From assembly GCA_947174825.1 (NCBI GenBank), contig CAMWKN010000104.1, positions 1 through 6,209 on the forward strand: a stretch of DNA of 6,209 nt, written 5' to 3'. The stretch is from an uncultured Clostridium sp. (GTDB lineage Bacteria; Bacillota_A; Clostridia; Lachnospirales; Lachnospiraceae). Numbering within the stretch: the first letter of the stretch is position 1; every line of letters begins with the position of its first letter. A model generated the notes under the pieces. The model saw only the letters and a list, made by a program, of their open reading frames with translations. It was not told where the DNA came from and ran no database searches. Below are positions 1 to 6,209 of this stretch, in pieces. A program made the translations under genes and the position numbers.

Positions 1-3000
1 GAGGATACCGCCTTTGTATTTCCCGCATTATCCGTTACCGTGACATTCAGGCGACAGGTATAGAGGTTTCCCGTAGTTCCCGGTGTCACCGCCGTGTACG
101 TCCCATCACTGTTTTTCTTCAGTGTGGCCGTTACCGTCGTAGCGCTTCCGCCGTTCGTCGTCCTCGTCCATGTGCCGGTCACGCTCTTCACACCGGATCC
201 GCCTGCATCTGACGGTGTTACGTCAAGGGTCACGTTCTCGCTCTGCGTCAGGTTCGATGAACCCTCAACGACTGCCGCCGGGGCAGTCCGGTCGATCTTA
301 CTGACTGTGACAGATTTTATCACAGTCTCTGTGCCTGATGTAAGGGTAAAGGTATAAAGACCGTTCGCTGTCGCCGTATAACCTGCCCCTGAGACCGAAA
401 CAATCGTACCAGAAGGCGTTTTCACCTTCACCGTGGCTGTAGACGGCGCCTTCGTGAGCGTGATTACTCTGCTCGTTGCCCAGCTGCTGTTATCCACGGA
501 CAGAGCGAGCTCCGGCATTGCCCCGGCAGAACTGCTGCCGAAATTGAAACTCTGATATGTATGGGCTGTCGTACCCGTAGCATTATATGTACCCAGCACA
601 TGCAGATACCATGTGCCGGAGGTCTGTCTGTTCGTGACAGTCTCACCGCTGGTGCAGCTAAACCATCCTGCGGCAGGCATTCCTGTAGACTGGCTCCATG
701 CATAACGGAGTGTATCTGCATTGGTGGCAGTGACGGTAGCTTTCGCTGTCTGGTTCGTGATGCTGGTATTACTGATAGAAACCGTCGGTTTCTTATGATC
801 CACACTCACAGAAATACTCGCCGTACCGCCAGAGGCTTTTGTGCTCGTGGCGCTGCACATATCCTTAATATAAGCGCTGCCTGTAATACTGTTTATCTTC
901 AAGGTCCCCGTGGCATCCGCCGGAACTGTCCCCGTAAAATAGAGCACATTGGTATCTGCCCCGCCTGCATAAGTAAATGTCCCCCAGGAGGTGCTGGCGG
1001 ATACCTTCGACAAACTACTGTTTGTAGAATCTACAATTTCATCATAAATCAGGGAAATGGTAATCTTATCTCCCGCCTTGTAGGTCCCCGCCACAGGCGC
1101 CGCACCGATCAGCTGAGGTTCCACGGTATCATATACAATCGCACAACCGGACAGTCCGTCCACATACCAGACATCAGAATCCGCACCATTGGCACCGAAA
1201 TAAAGATAGCATCGCTGCGACAGCCCCAATTTGACATACGTCTTTCCATTATAAGCCGTAGTTGATCCGGAACTTTTCAGGGGATATCCGGAATTTTCTC
1301 CGCCTCCTGTCTGGGTGCTTGGAAAAGAATATGTTAGTGAGGAATTCCATCTCCCCTGCAGAAATGTACACGCCCAAAGCTGTCCGCTAAGACCGGAAAC
1401 CGGATTCTCTTTCCCACAGTCATAATATTTATCAGGAACCGGTGATGTCCCCATATAGGCATGTTCGTAGCCATCGTTATCCTCATACACACGCATGGCA
1501 TAACGATAATACCAGCCAGCTGCGGTCTTGTTCAGATAACTGCACTGATTGGCAGTATAATAATCGGACAGCACCGTACTGGTATTATAGTTCTTCTCTT
1601 TATAACGGTTGGTGAGAAAATTCACATTGTACTTCTCTGCCCCCTGTTTACCTGTTCCATCTGCCACCCTCTTTCCATTTGTTCCAGATGTCTCTGCCAC
1701 CTCTGTTTTAGCTTTTTCCTGGGTATAGATGGTACGGTCAATGACATAGCTGCTGCTCTTCGCCATCGTTCGCGTGGCAGCAGTCGTCGTGCCAAGCTCA
1801 CCGCCTCCATCCACACGGTAGAGTTCTACCTGATAGGTGCGGTCAGCATTGGAGTACTGCGTCGTTATTGTGCTGTTGTATGCCGTACTCACACCAACCT
1901 CTGTGACCGTGATGGTCTTCGAGGTCTCCCCCTGGGCAAATGTCACATAGGACGCCTGATGGATAAAGTGTGTGCCTCCCACGGCAGAACCGTTGACCGT
2001 ACGGAAATAGACCTTCTGAGTCCCGTCCGTGCCGCCACTCCTTGTGACTGTAAAGGTATTGTTATTATTATTTTTGATCGTAAAGGTACCATAGGATTTT
2101 CCATTGATGGAAAAACTCTTCTGCTCACCATAATACGTATTTCCTGCCGTGGTCTTCACATAGGGCCTCATATAATAATTCACCCCGTCCACGATCTGTT
2201 CCGCTGTCACGCTGAGTTTGCCATTCTTGGTTTTAATGACCGAAGCGGTTTTTTTCAAGCCGTTATTCAGTTCTATCGTGGGATTTTTCATAAACCCCCA
2301 CACGAAACCGCTCTCCGAGACAGTCTCCCCTCCGGTAGATTTCAAGGTAGCTGACAGTGTAAAGCTGTCCTTACCACTGACACGGGCAGCTGTCACCTCC
2401 GTCAGTTCCAGCGGTATGGGCAGTACCGTGACCGTCATTTTTGCCGTGGCATTGGCAAATCCTGTCTTTTTCGCTGTATACGTCACTGTATAGGTTCCGG
2501 GCACTGCCGTATTAACGGTAGAAGTGTAAGTCACCGTACCTCTTGATACTTTGATAAAGCTCTTGTACCATGCATCATTCACCGTACTTTCTTCCATGAT
2601 CGTGGTCTGTGAGTCCGTCAGGATGATGGCAGGGTTGGCAGGCTCTACTATGACCGTACCCTTCGTCTGCCCCATGTCAGAAATGCCTCCCTCCGGTGAC
2701 ACTGCATAATAATAAATCGTCGTATCGCCACCCGGTGAATCTGCCGGTATCGTCACAGGCACCGAAAACTTACCGCTGCTGTCTGCCACAGCACTGTATT
2801 CCTCTCCGTTCACTTCAATACAGACCGTATTACCCGGTTCTGCCGTCCCCGTCATGTTCATGGTAGAATCGACATACAACTGTGGATCCTTATCGTTCAG
2901 CTTCGGCACTTTCGGCGCTGACGGCAATTCACCTACCCCCAGCAGCACATACCGGCTCCATCTCTGTCCCGGCTCTACCGTGCCGTTCCACGACCACGCC

Positions 3001-3686
3001 ATTCCGCTGTCTTTCTCATACGGTGTAGCTTTGTTCGGAAGATCGGTAAACATTTCACGAAAGGCTCTTGCATAAAAACCATACCACAATGTATTAGCAG
3101 TAGGTGCCACCAGATTATAGGAATAGGAATTCCTCGGTGAGCCTGACAGAAACAGACCATTTGCTGTTCCCACCACGGGTGCAAAGTCATTATCATCGAT
3201 CATGACATCCGCTGAGGAACCCACCTGAAAACTGCGAGATTGGGAGCCCTTATTTTCTACTATGTACCGGATCATGACATATCTGCCCTCACAGACCAGC
3301 GAGAGTTCCCTTGTCCCAAACAGAGAGCCTCCCATGGATACATTGGCAGCTCTGTTCCAACAGACTTTCTGTTCTCCTTCCACAGAGGATGCCGTCCTGT
3401 ATCCTTTGTCCAAAAATGTTGTTTGGAATTCCCTGTCATTGTCAATTCCTTTTATATTAAAACACTCGCTGTCTTTCTTATTCGAGTAAGACATATAAGC
3501 ACTTTTGCCGCTTTCAGCCGGTGCAGCAGCCTTCTGCCCACTCTGCCCCTCTGCCGCCCAAGCAGTGACCTTCCCCGGCATGCCCGGACAGGCAGTAACC
3601 ACCATGCAGGCACAGAGCATGAGCGCTAATACACGAATATACCTCTTTCTTCCCCGTTTTTTCCTTTTCCGATACATTTCCATCAT
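1..3686 (-). CDS. Large secreted multi-domain surface protein (Ig-like, FN3-like and Calx-beta-like domains), 3' end missing
   Basis: One frame is open from the ATG at 3686 to the left edge: 1228 codons, no stop. GGAGG (3697-3693) lies 6 nt before this ATG and 9 nt before a second ATG at 3683; either could start. The export signal has a basic start (KRKKRGRKR), a hydrophobic core (VLALMLCACMVV) and a likely cut after TAWA, about residue 44. Domains by eye: an unassigned N-terminal domain at about 60-255; an Ig-like unit at 262-345 (GTAEPGNTV, then ADSSGKF); a second at 350-424 (PGTYTVTYTA); FN3-like at 425-525 (ESGFVWG, YYMRPYV, YYGEQKSF); Calx-beta-like at 530-630 (TFTVTRSGG, VNGSAVGGTHF, FAQGETSKTITV); an unassigned Cys/aromatic-rich stretch at 640-850; Ig-like units at about 853-960, 963-1050 and 1130-1228 (DRTAPA, TVTDNAGNT). 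Such proteins are usually adhesins or surface enzymes. No catalytic motif was recognised, and any LPXTG or other anchor would lie outside the window. Domain borders are approximate. Confidence 0.9.
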   Translation of the reverse strand, partial: MMEMYRKRKKRGRKRYIRVLALMLCACMVVTACPGMPGKVTAWAAEGQSGQKAAAPAESGKSAYMSYSNKKDSECFNIKGIDNDREFQTTFLDKGYRTASSVEGEQKVCWNRAANVSMGGSLFGTRELSLVCEGRYVMIRYIVENKGSQSRSFQVGSSADVMIDDNDFAPVVGTANGLFLSGSPRNSYSYNLVAPTANTLWYGFYARAFREMFTDLPNKATPYEKDSGMAWSWNGTVEPGQRWSRYVLLGVGELPSAPKVPKLNDKDPQLYVDSTMNMTGTAEPGNTVCIEVNGEEYSAVADSSGKFSVPVTIPADSPGGDTTIYYYAVSPEGGISDMGQTKGTVIVEPANPAIILTDSQTTIMEESTVNDAWYKSFIKVSRGTVTYTSTVNTAVPGTYTVTYTAKKTGFANATAKMTVTVLPIPLELTEVTAARVSGKDSFTLSATLKSTGGETVSESGFVWGFMKNPTIELNNGLKKTASVIKTKNGKLSVTAEQIVDGVNYYMRPYVKTTAGNTYYGEQKSFSINGKSYGTFTIKNNNNNTFTVTRSGGTDGTQKVYFRTVNGSAVGGTHFIHQASYVTFAQGETSKTITVTEVGVSTAYNSTITTQYSNADRTYQVELYRVDGGGELGTTTAATRTMAKSSSYVIDRTIYTQEKAKTEVAETSGTNGKRVADGTGKQGAEKYNVNFLTNRYKEKNYNTSTVLSDYYTANQCSYLNKTAAGWYYRYAMRVYEDNDGYEHAYMGTSPVPDKYYDCGKENPVSGLSGQLWACTFLQGRWNSSLTYSFPSTQTGGGENSGYPLKSSGSTTAYNGKTYVKLGLSQRCYLYFGANGADSDVWYVDGLSGCAIVYDTVEPQLIGAAPVAGTYKAGDKITISLIYDEIVDSTNSSLSKVSASTSWGTFTYAGGADTNVLYFTGTVPADATGTLKINSITGSAYIKDMCSATSTKASGGTASISVSVDHKKPTVSISNTSITNQTAKATVTATNADTLRYAWSQSTGMPAAGWFSCTSGETVTNRQTSGTWYLHVLGTYNATGTTAHTYQSFNFGSSSAGAMPELALSVDNSSWATSRVITLTKAPSTATVKVKTPSGTIVSVSGAGYTATANGLYTFTLTSGTETVIKSVTVSKIDRTAPAAVVEGSSNLTQSENVTLDVTPSDAGGSGVKSVTGTWTRTTNGGSATTVTATLKKNSDGTYTAVTPGTTGNLYTCRLNVTVTDNAGNTKAVS

Positions 3687-3742
3687 TTTATACCTCCGTT
3701 TTTCCATTCTCGATATATTTCCATCGTTTTGTACCTCCGATT
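3661..3742 (-). repeat. Diverged 41-bp tandem duplication of the translation-initiation region
   Basis: The upstream unit (3742-3702) and downstream unit (3701-3661) align without gaps at a 41-nt offset, with about 80% identity by eye. Each holds GGAGG, a 9-nt spacer, ATGGAAAT and a TATCG block. The period is not a multiple of three, so the upstream start falls in another frame and terminates exactly on the downstream start. There is no third copy further upstream. Confidence 0.8.
3683..3724 (-). CDS. 13-codon leader ORF (MEIYREWKNGGIK), overlapping the start of the surface-protein gene
   Basis: A minus-strand ATG at 3724 has its own GGAGG (3738-3734) at 9-nt spacing. It reads 13 codons to a TGA at 3685-3683, which overlaps the ATG of the large gene as ATGA (and the second ATG as TGATG). 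The peptide resembles the start of the large protein (MEMYRKRKKRG) because the whole start region is a diverged tandem duplication. The overlap is the classic geometry for translational coupling: a ribosome ending here could restart on the main ORF, whose RBS lies inside the leader. Whether the peptide is made, or the ORF is just a duplication relic, cannot be decided from one sequence. Confidence 0.5.
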   Translation of the reverse strand: MEIYREWKNGGIK

Positions 3743-3755
3743 TTGATAATTTTAT

Positions 3756-3783
3756 AATATAGCCCTCGCAAGGACGCTCTTAA
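3756..3783 (-). promoter_or_regulatory. Possible sigma-A-type promoter for the leader ORF and surface-protein gene
   Basis: Read on the minus strand, TTAAGA (3783-3778, 4/6 match to TTGACA) and TATATT (3761-3756) are separated by 16 nt. They lie about 30 nt upstream of the leader start codon, in an AT-rich gap. The spacer contains a weak 5-bp hairpin around TCCTTGCGAGGG. The -35 match is poor and other alignments are possible, such as TTGTTA with a 19-nt spacer. Confidence 0.3.
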
Positions 3784-3841
3784 CAATTTTATCTGCAACT
3801 CATACACTATTTTTGATACCATAACATAACCAGCCACGAAC

Positions 3842-3855
3842 AACTCAAGTGAGTT
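3842..3855. promoter_or_regulatory. Short palindrome AACTCA-AG-TGAGTT, possible operator
   Basis: A perfect 6+2+6 inverted repeat lies between the chemoreceptor terminator and the candidate surface-gene promoter, about 60 bp upstream of the candidate -35. It has no following T-run in the minus direction, so it is unlikely to be a terminator. It could bind a dimeric regulator, but 6-bp arms can occur by chance in AT-rich DNA. Confidence 0.25.
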
Positions 3856-3870
3856 TTGCAATTATTAAAA

Positions 3871-3935
3871 TAACAAAAAACCACTTAAAAAAGTGGTTTT
3901 GGCATAAATGGTCGGTTATTAGGCAGATTTGGTTA
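3871..3935 (-). repeat. 65-bp terminator-containing repeat, copy 1
   Basis: It aligns without gaps to 5602-5666, with 59 of 65 positions identical. It contains the hairpin and two 11-bp units, GGCATAAATGG (3901) and GGCAGATTTGG (3922) as written on the plus strand, starting 21 bp apart. Similarity continues with an indel toward the chemoreceptor stop codon: AAATTTC (3940-3946) and TGACAG (3947-3952) also occur in copy 2's flank. This copy lies both downstream of the chemoreceptor and upstream of the surface-protein gene. Confidence 0.85.
3877..3900 (-). terminator. Rho-independent terminator after the chemoreceptor gene
   Basis: A 10-bp perfect stem (AAAACCACTT / AAGTGGTTTT) with a 4-nt loop is followed, in the minus direction, by TTGTTATTTT. 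It starts 56 nt after the chemoreceptor stop codon. The stem is part of the 65-bp repeat also found after the kinase fragment. The A-rich left arm would also permit weak termination in the plus direction. Confidence 0.8.
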
Positions 3936-3955
3936 AGTCAAATTTCTGACAGACG

Positions 3956-5518
3956 TTATACGGATGCATGAGACAATGCCAACAATTCCTCCGCAATGTT
4001 TTTTACTCTTGTAAAGGACTTTTCGGTCAGACCTGTGATCTCTCCTTCATTATTGGCATCGTCTACGATCTCATCAGCCCTGCTCTTAAAGTTTGAAACC
4101 AGTTCATCCAGAGAAAGCGCCATATCGCGCACCTGTTCACCATGCGATCTGGTTTTATCGCTGCGCTCTACGATTTGCTCGGTCATGGTTATGGAATTCT
4201 TCTGCATGTCCCCCAAAGATTCTGCTTTGGTCTTGGCATCTAAGATCTTTTCAATTCCCGCTTCAACAGATAAACGATTCTGCTCATTGATAGATTTTAC
4301 CCCCTCCAGCTTAGCCTGGATCTTGGGTACCAGTTCTTGAATGGAATTGCTTGCCGCTTTTGACTGTTCAGCCAGCTGCTGTACGTTATCCGCCACAACC
4401 GCAAAACCTTTGCCCTGTTCTCCGGCTCGCGCCGCTTCAATGCTCGCATTTAAAGCCAAAAGATTGGTCTTTGCAGAAATTCCGGAAATCTCTCCCACAA
4501 AATTGGTAATCTCATCGAATTCATTCTCCAACCGGTTGATAGATGTACCGGTCTGGTTTGCTGTTTCTTTGATTTGATGCATGGAGTCCACTGCCACATC
4601 CATCGTCTTGACAAACCCTAAAGTATGGTTGGTAACATCCTCGGATATCTTGAACATTTCTTTGGTATTTTGATAAATACCATCGATAGCCTCTGACATC
4701 TCCGAGACACTTTCCTGAATACGCTCCACCTGATTACGGCTTTCATCACAATCTGCTGATGTATCACGGGCAGAAGAAACGATCTGTTCATTGGCACGTC
4801 TTGAGTTCTCCAGATTTTCTTCCACATCTCCCACCATAGTGACCAGTTCCTCAGAGGCAGATTCACACTTCTTTAAAAGTTCAGCCATCTGCATACCTTC
4901 CTGCTCTTTTTGGGTCTTTTCCAAAAGCGTGTTTTTGATGTAATTTAAGACAGCATTAAATGCCACCAATGCCATGATTCTGGGAAGTACAAAGAACAAA
5001 ATGAGATTTACAATACTCGTATTAATGGATAAAGTGCCTGCCAAAAGCGTTTCTGCTTCCTTAGCTGAGGTTTTCGTAGTCAAAAGCAATGTGTTGGCAT
5101 CACACAGTCCCCAATAATATCCACCAACAACAGAGAGAAAAAAACCGCCAATGGTCAATACAAATGTAAAGCTCTTATATTTTTTCTCAGTATAGACAAT
5201 GGAAGTTACCATAGGAAAAATCATAAAAAGGGATGCATGATAAGCCAGTTCCATATTAGCAAAGGAAATCATAGCCACCAGCAAAAAAAGCATGATGTAG
5301 TTGGCTGCCACCTTTTCAAAACCAATTACATATTTAACGGCATGTCCCAGCGCCATAAATATAGCTACGCCAATGAGAGCAGTGTTCATAATGGTCTGAT
5401 CCACGATAAAAATGTGCAGCACATTCAAGATCCATGCTATGACCAATACAATAAAGGTGACACGCATACATTTCAACGAATAGTTATTCGCTTTTCTAAA
5501 CTCTACCTCGTTTACCAT
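3956..5518 (-). CDS. Methyl-accepting chemotaxis protein with a multi-helix membrane sensor region
   Basis: This is a complete 520-residue receptor. The ATG at 5518 has GGAGG (5533-5529) 10 nt upstream. About six hydrophobic helices are visible (roughly residues 19-39, 43-64, 74-90, 94-109, 116-136, 167-190), with one longer polar loop at 137-166 and no large extracellular ligand-binding domain between two helices. No HAMP domain is evident; helix six passes through a charged coiled coil (about 195-240) into the signalling domain. The hairpin tip is near-canonical (residues 344-386: [19 protein letters not shown], then [11 protein letters not shown] and LAEQSK), the region that contacts CheA and CheW in this family. 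The C-terminus (LLALSHASV) has no NWETF-like CheR tether. By family role it relays a signal sensed at or within the membrane to the flagellar motor or a related pathway. The ligand is unknown. No che or flagellar gene is in view. Confidence 0.95.
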   Translation of the reverse strand: MVNEVEFRKANNYSLKCMRVTFIVLVIAWILNVLHIFIVDQTIMNTALIGVAIFMALGHAVKYVIGFEKVAANYIMLFLLVAMISFANMELAYHASLFMIFPMVTSIVYTEKKYKSFTFVLTIGGFFLSVVGGYYWGLCDANTLLLTTKTSAKEAETLLAGTLSINTSIVNLILFFVLPRIMALVAFNAVLNYIKNTLLEKTQKEQEGMQMAELLKKCESASEELVTMVGDVEENLENSRRANEQIVSSARDTSADCDESRNQVERIQESVSEMSEAIDGIYQNTKEMFKISEDVTNHTLGFVKTMDVAVDSMHQIKETANQTGTSINRLENEFDEITNFVGEISGISAKTNLLALNASIEAARAGEQGKGFAVVADNVQQLAEQSKAASNSIQELVPKIQAKLEGVKSINEQNRLSVEAGIEKILDAKTKAESLGDMQKNSITMTEQIVERSDKTRSHGEQVRDMALSLDELVSNFKSRADEIVDDANNEGEITGLTEKSFTRVKNIAEELLALSHASV

Positions 5519-5579
5519 ACTTTTTGATCCTCCGTATTCTTATATTTCCTTTTATCTTCCTTTACGTCATCTAACAGCA

Positions 5580-5607
5580 TTCATAAAATCTTTATTTACT
5601 ATAACAA
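5580..5607 (-). promoter_or_regulatory. Possible promoter for the chemoreceptor gene
   Basis: On the minus strand TTGTTA (5607-5602) and TATGAA (5585-5580) are 16 nt apart, leaving a 5' leader of roughly 55 nt before the ATG at 5518. The -35 overlaps the end of the repeat just after its terminator hairpin. No convincing sigma-28 motility promoter was seen: TAAA at about 5593 is followed only by a weak GTTAGATG. Confidence 0.3.
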
Positions 5608-5666
5608 GAAACCATTTAAAAAAATGGTTTTGGCAGAATTGGTCGGTTTTTAGGCAGATTTGGTTA
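5602..5666 (-). repeat. 65-bp terminator-containing repeat, copy 2
   Basis: This is the second copy of the element at 3871-3935. A stem base pair has changed on both sides (C3884/G3893 there, T5615/A5624 here), preserving the pairing. The 11-bp units are GGCAGAATTGG (5632) and GGCAGATTTGG (5653) on the plus strand, 21 bp apart. The flank toward the kinase stop codon is longer than in copy 1 and includes AAATTTC (5685-5691), a tandem CCTATTGG/CCTATTGA (5699-5714) and TGACAG (5712-5717). Confidence 0.85.
5608..5631 (-). terminator. Rho-independent terminator after the kinase fragment
   Basis: A 9-bp stem (AAACCATTT at 5609-5617, AAATGGTTT at 5622-5630) with an AAAA loop lies about 90 nt after the kinase stop codon. 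It is followed in the minus direction by an interrupted T-run (TTTCTTGTT). Its stem is weaker and more AT-rich than copy 1's, so readthrough into the chemoreceptor gene is plausible. Confidence 0.65.
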
Positions 5667-5719
5667 GTCTGACGGTGCCAAGGCAAATTTCAGGCGAACC
5701 TATTGGCCTATTGACAGGC

Positions 5720-6208
5720 TTATAGATTCAAGACCGCACAGGCGGAACAAACACCATTTTCTATCTTGTAATCCAGATTGCCATCATATTTCTGACAGAC
5801 GGAAAGAATACTGGAAATACCGATACTTTTTCCCGCAGGCAGACTGCCGGAAAGTTTCAGTTTATCAGAGCAGGTGTTATTACAAACGATAATCAGCCTG
5901 TTGTTTTGCAGCCGAATGTGGATTTCAATACATTGCTTTTCTTTTCCGGACTCCTGACATCCGTGCAGAGCATTTTCCAGCAGATTTCCCAAAAGGGCGA
6001 TCAGCGCCAGATTCCACCATCTTTTACCACCACCTATTAAAGAACGGAAAACTGTTACAGCATACTTCTTATACAGAGCCAGCACCAACAGTAAGACTAT
6101 ACTGCGCAGTACGATTGCCACATAATATCCTGCCATTTCAGAAATCTGCGGCAAAAATAATTTAACCATCAATTTCAATATATTGTCCAAAACAGAAAAC
6201 AAACAGAG
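5720..6208 (-). pseudogene. AgrC-like GHKL sensor kinase, 5' end outside the window and apparently lacking its phospho-acceptor domain
   Basis: The frame is open to the right edge. The TTG at 6202 has no RBS and is probably internal, so the true start lies beyond the window. Numbered from that TTG, a membrane helix is seen at about 23-44 (YYVAIVLRSIVLLLVLALY), followed by a basic stretch and RWWNLALIALLGNLLENALHG. The latter contains the ATPase N-box (N73 and N77). Further on, GKSIGISS (124-131) resembles the G2 box, and QKYDGNL and CAVLNL match the end of AgrC/HPK10-type ATPase domains. Between helix and N-box there are only about 25 residues. A normal AgrC-like kinase has further membrane sequence and a histidine-bearing dimerisation helix pair there. 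An in-frame internal deletion is inferred, so autophosphorylation is unlikely; a regulatory remnant or an assembly error remain possible. No partner LytTR regulator is in view. Confidence 0.7.
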
Positions 6209-6209
6209 G

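Noticed and set aside
2049..2088. AAT-type triplet run encoding five Asn, flanked by repeated GTAAAGGTA
   Set aside because: The run is short, in frame and interrupted by AAC, so it is a weak slippage candidate. The flanking repeat reflects two similar beta-strands (TFTIK, TFTVT) of the Calx-beta-like domain.
1461..2354. 297-codon plus-strand ORF, plus similar ones at 561-1265 and 94-357
   Set aside because: They lie antisense to the surface-protein frame, have low-complexity Ile/Cys/His-rich translations with no domain, and lack a convincing RBS. They are mirror images of a repetitive, Thr/Val-rich coding strand.
3240..3762. Overlapping plus-strand ORFs across the surface-protein start region
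   Set aside because: They cover the signal-peptide coding strand and the gap in the wrong direction, with no RBS or recognisable product. The minus-strand reading explains this DNA with a strong RBS and signal peptide.
3725..3955. Possible c-di-GMP or other riboswitch upstream of the surface-protein gene (also considered at 5519-5719)
   Set aside because: Riboswitches are common before clostridial adhesin and chemoreceptor genes, but I see none of the conserved GEMM-type core motifs. The only clear structure is the short terminator hairpin in each gap.
3996..4577. Plus-strand ORFs antisense to the chemoreceptor
   Set aside because: The minus-strand frame encodes the conserved chemoreceptor hairpin. 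The plus-strand translations are shadows of it.
5699..5714. Tandem CCTATTGG/CCTATTGA just after the kinase stop codon
   Set aside because: Two 8-bp units differing by one base are too short to interpret alone. Recorded as part of the copy 2 flank, not as a separate element.

Overview
The window reads as chromosomal DNA of a Gram-positive member of the Clostridia, most likely a Lachnospiraceae-like gut bacterium. The reasons are strong GGAGG ribosome-binding sites, AT-rich gaps with hairpin/T-run terminators, an AgrC-type (GHKL, HPK10-like) kinase fragment, and a very large secreted multi-domain surface protein with a Clostridia-style signal peptide. The assignment is inferred from style; no taxonomic marker gene is present.

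Layout: every gene is on the minus strand, so transcription runs from high to low coordinates. (1) 6208-5720: the 3' part of an AgrC-like sensor kinase. In it a membrane helix runs almost directly into the ATPase N-box, with no histidine-containing dimerisation domain visible. (2) 5719-5519: a gap holding a terminator-containing repeat (copy 2) and a possible promoter. (3) 5518-3956: a complete methyl-accepting chemotaxis protein with about six membrane helices and a standard signalling hairpin. (4) 3955-3725: a gap holding copy 1 of the same repeat, a short palindrome and a possible promoter. (5) 3724-3683: a 13-codon leader ORF that is a diverged tandem copy of the next gene's start and overlaps it by ATGA. 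(6) 3686 to the left edge: at least 1228 codons of a secreted multi-domain protein (signal peptide, unassigned N-terminal domain, several Ig-like units, one FN3-like and one Calx-beta-like domain). Its C-terminus, and any wall anchor, lie outside the window.

Together the genes suggest a sensing and surface-interaction locus: a degenerate peptide-signalling kinase, a chemoreceptor and a large exported protein. Functional linkage is inferred only from order and orientation. The most unusual structure is non-coding. A 65-bp element (59/65 identical, with a compensatory change in its hairpin) follows the stop codons of both the kinase fragment and the chemoreceptor, and carries paired 11-bp direct repeats at a 21-bp period. 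The second is the duplicated translation start in front of the surface-protein gene.
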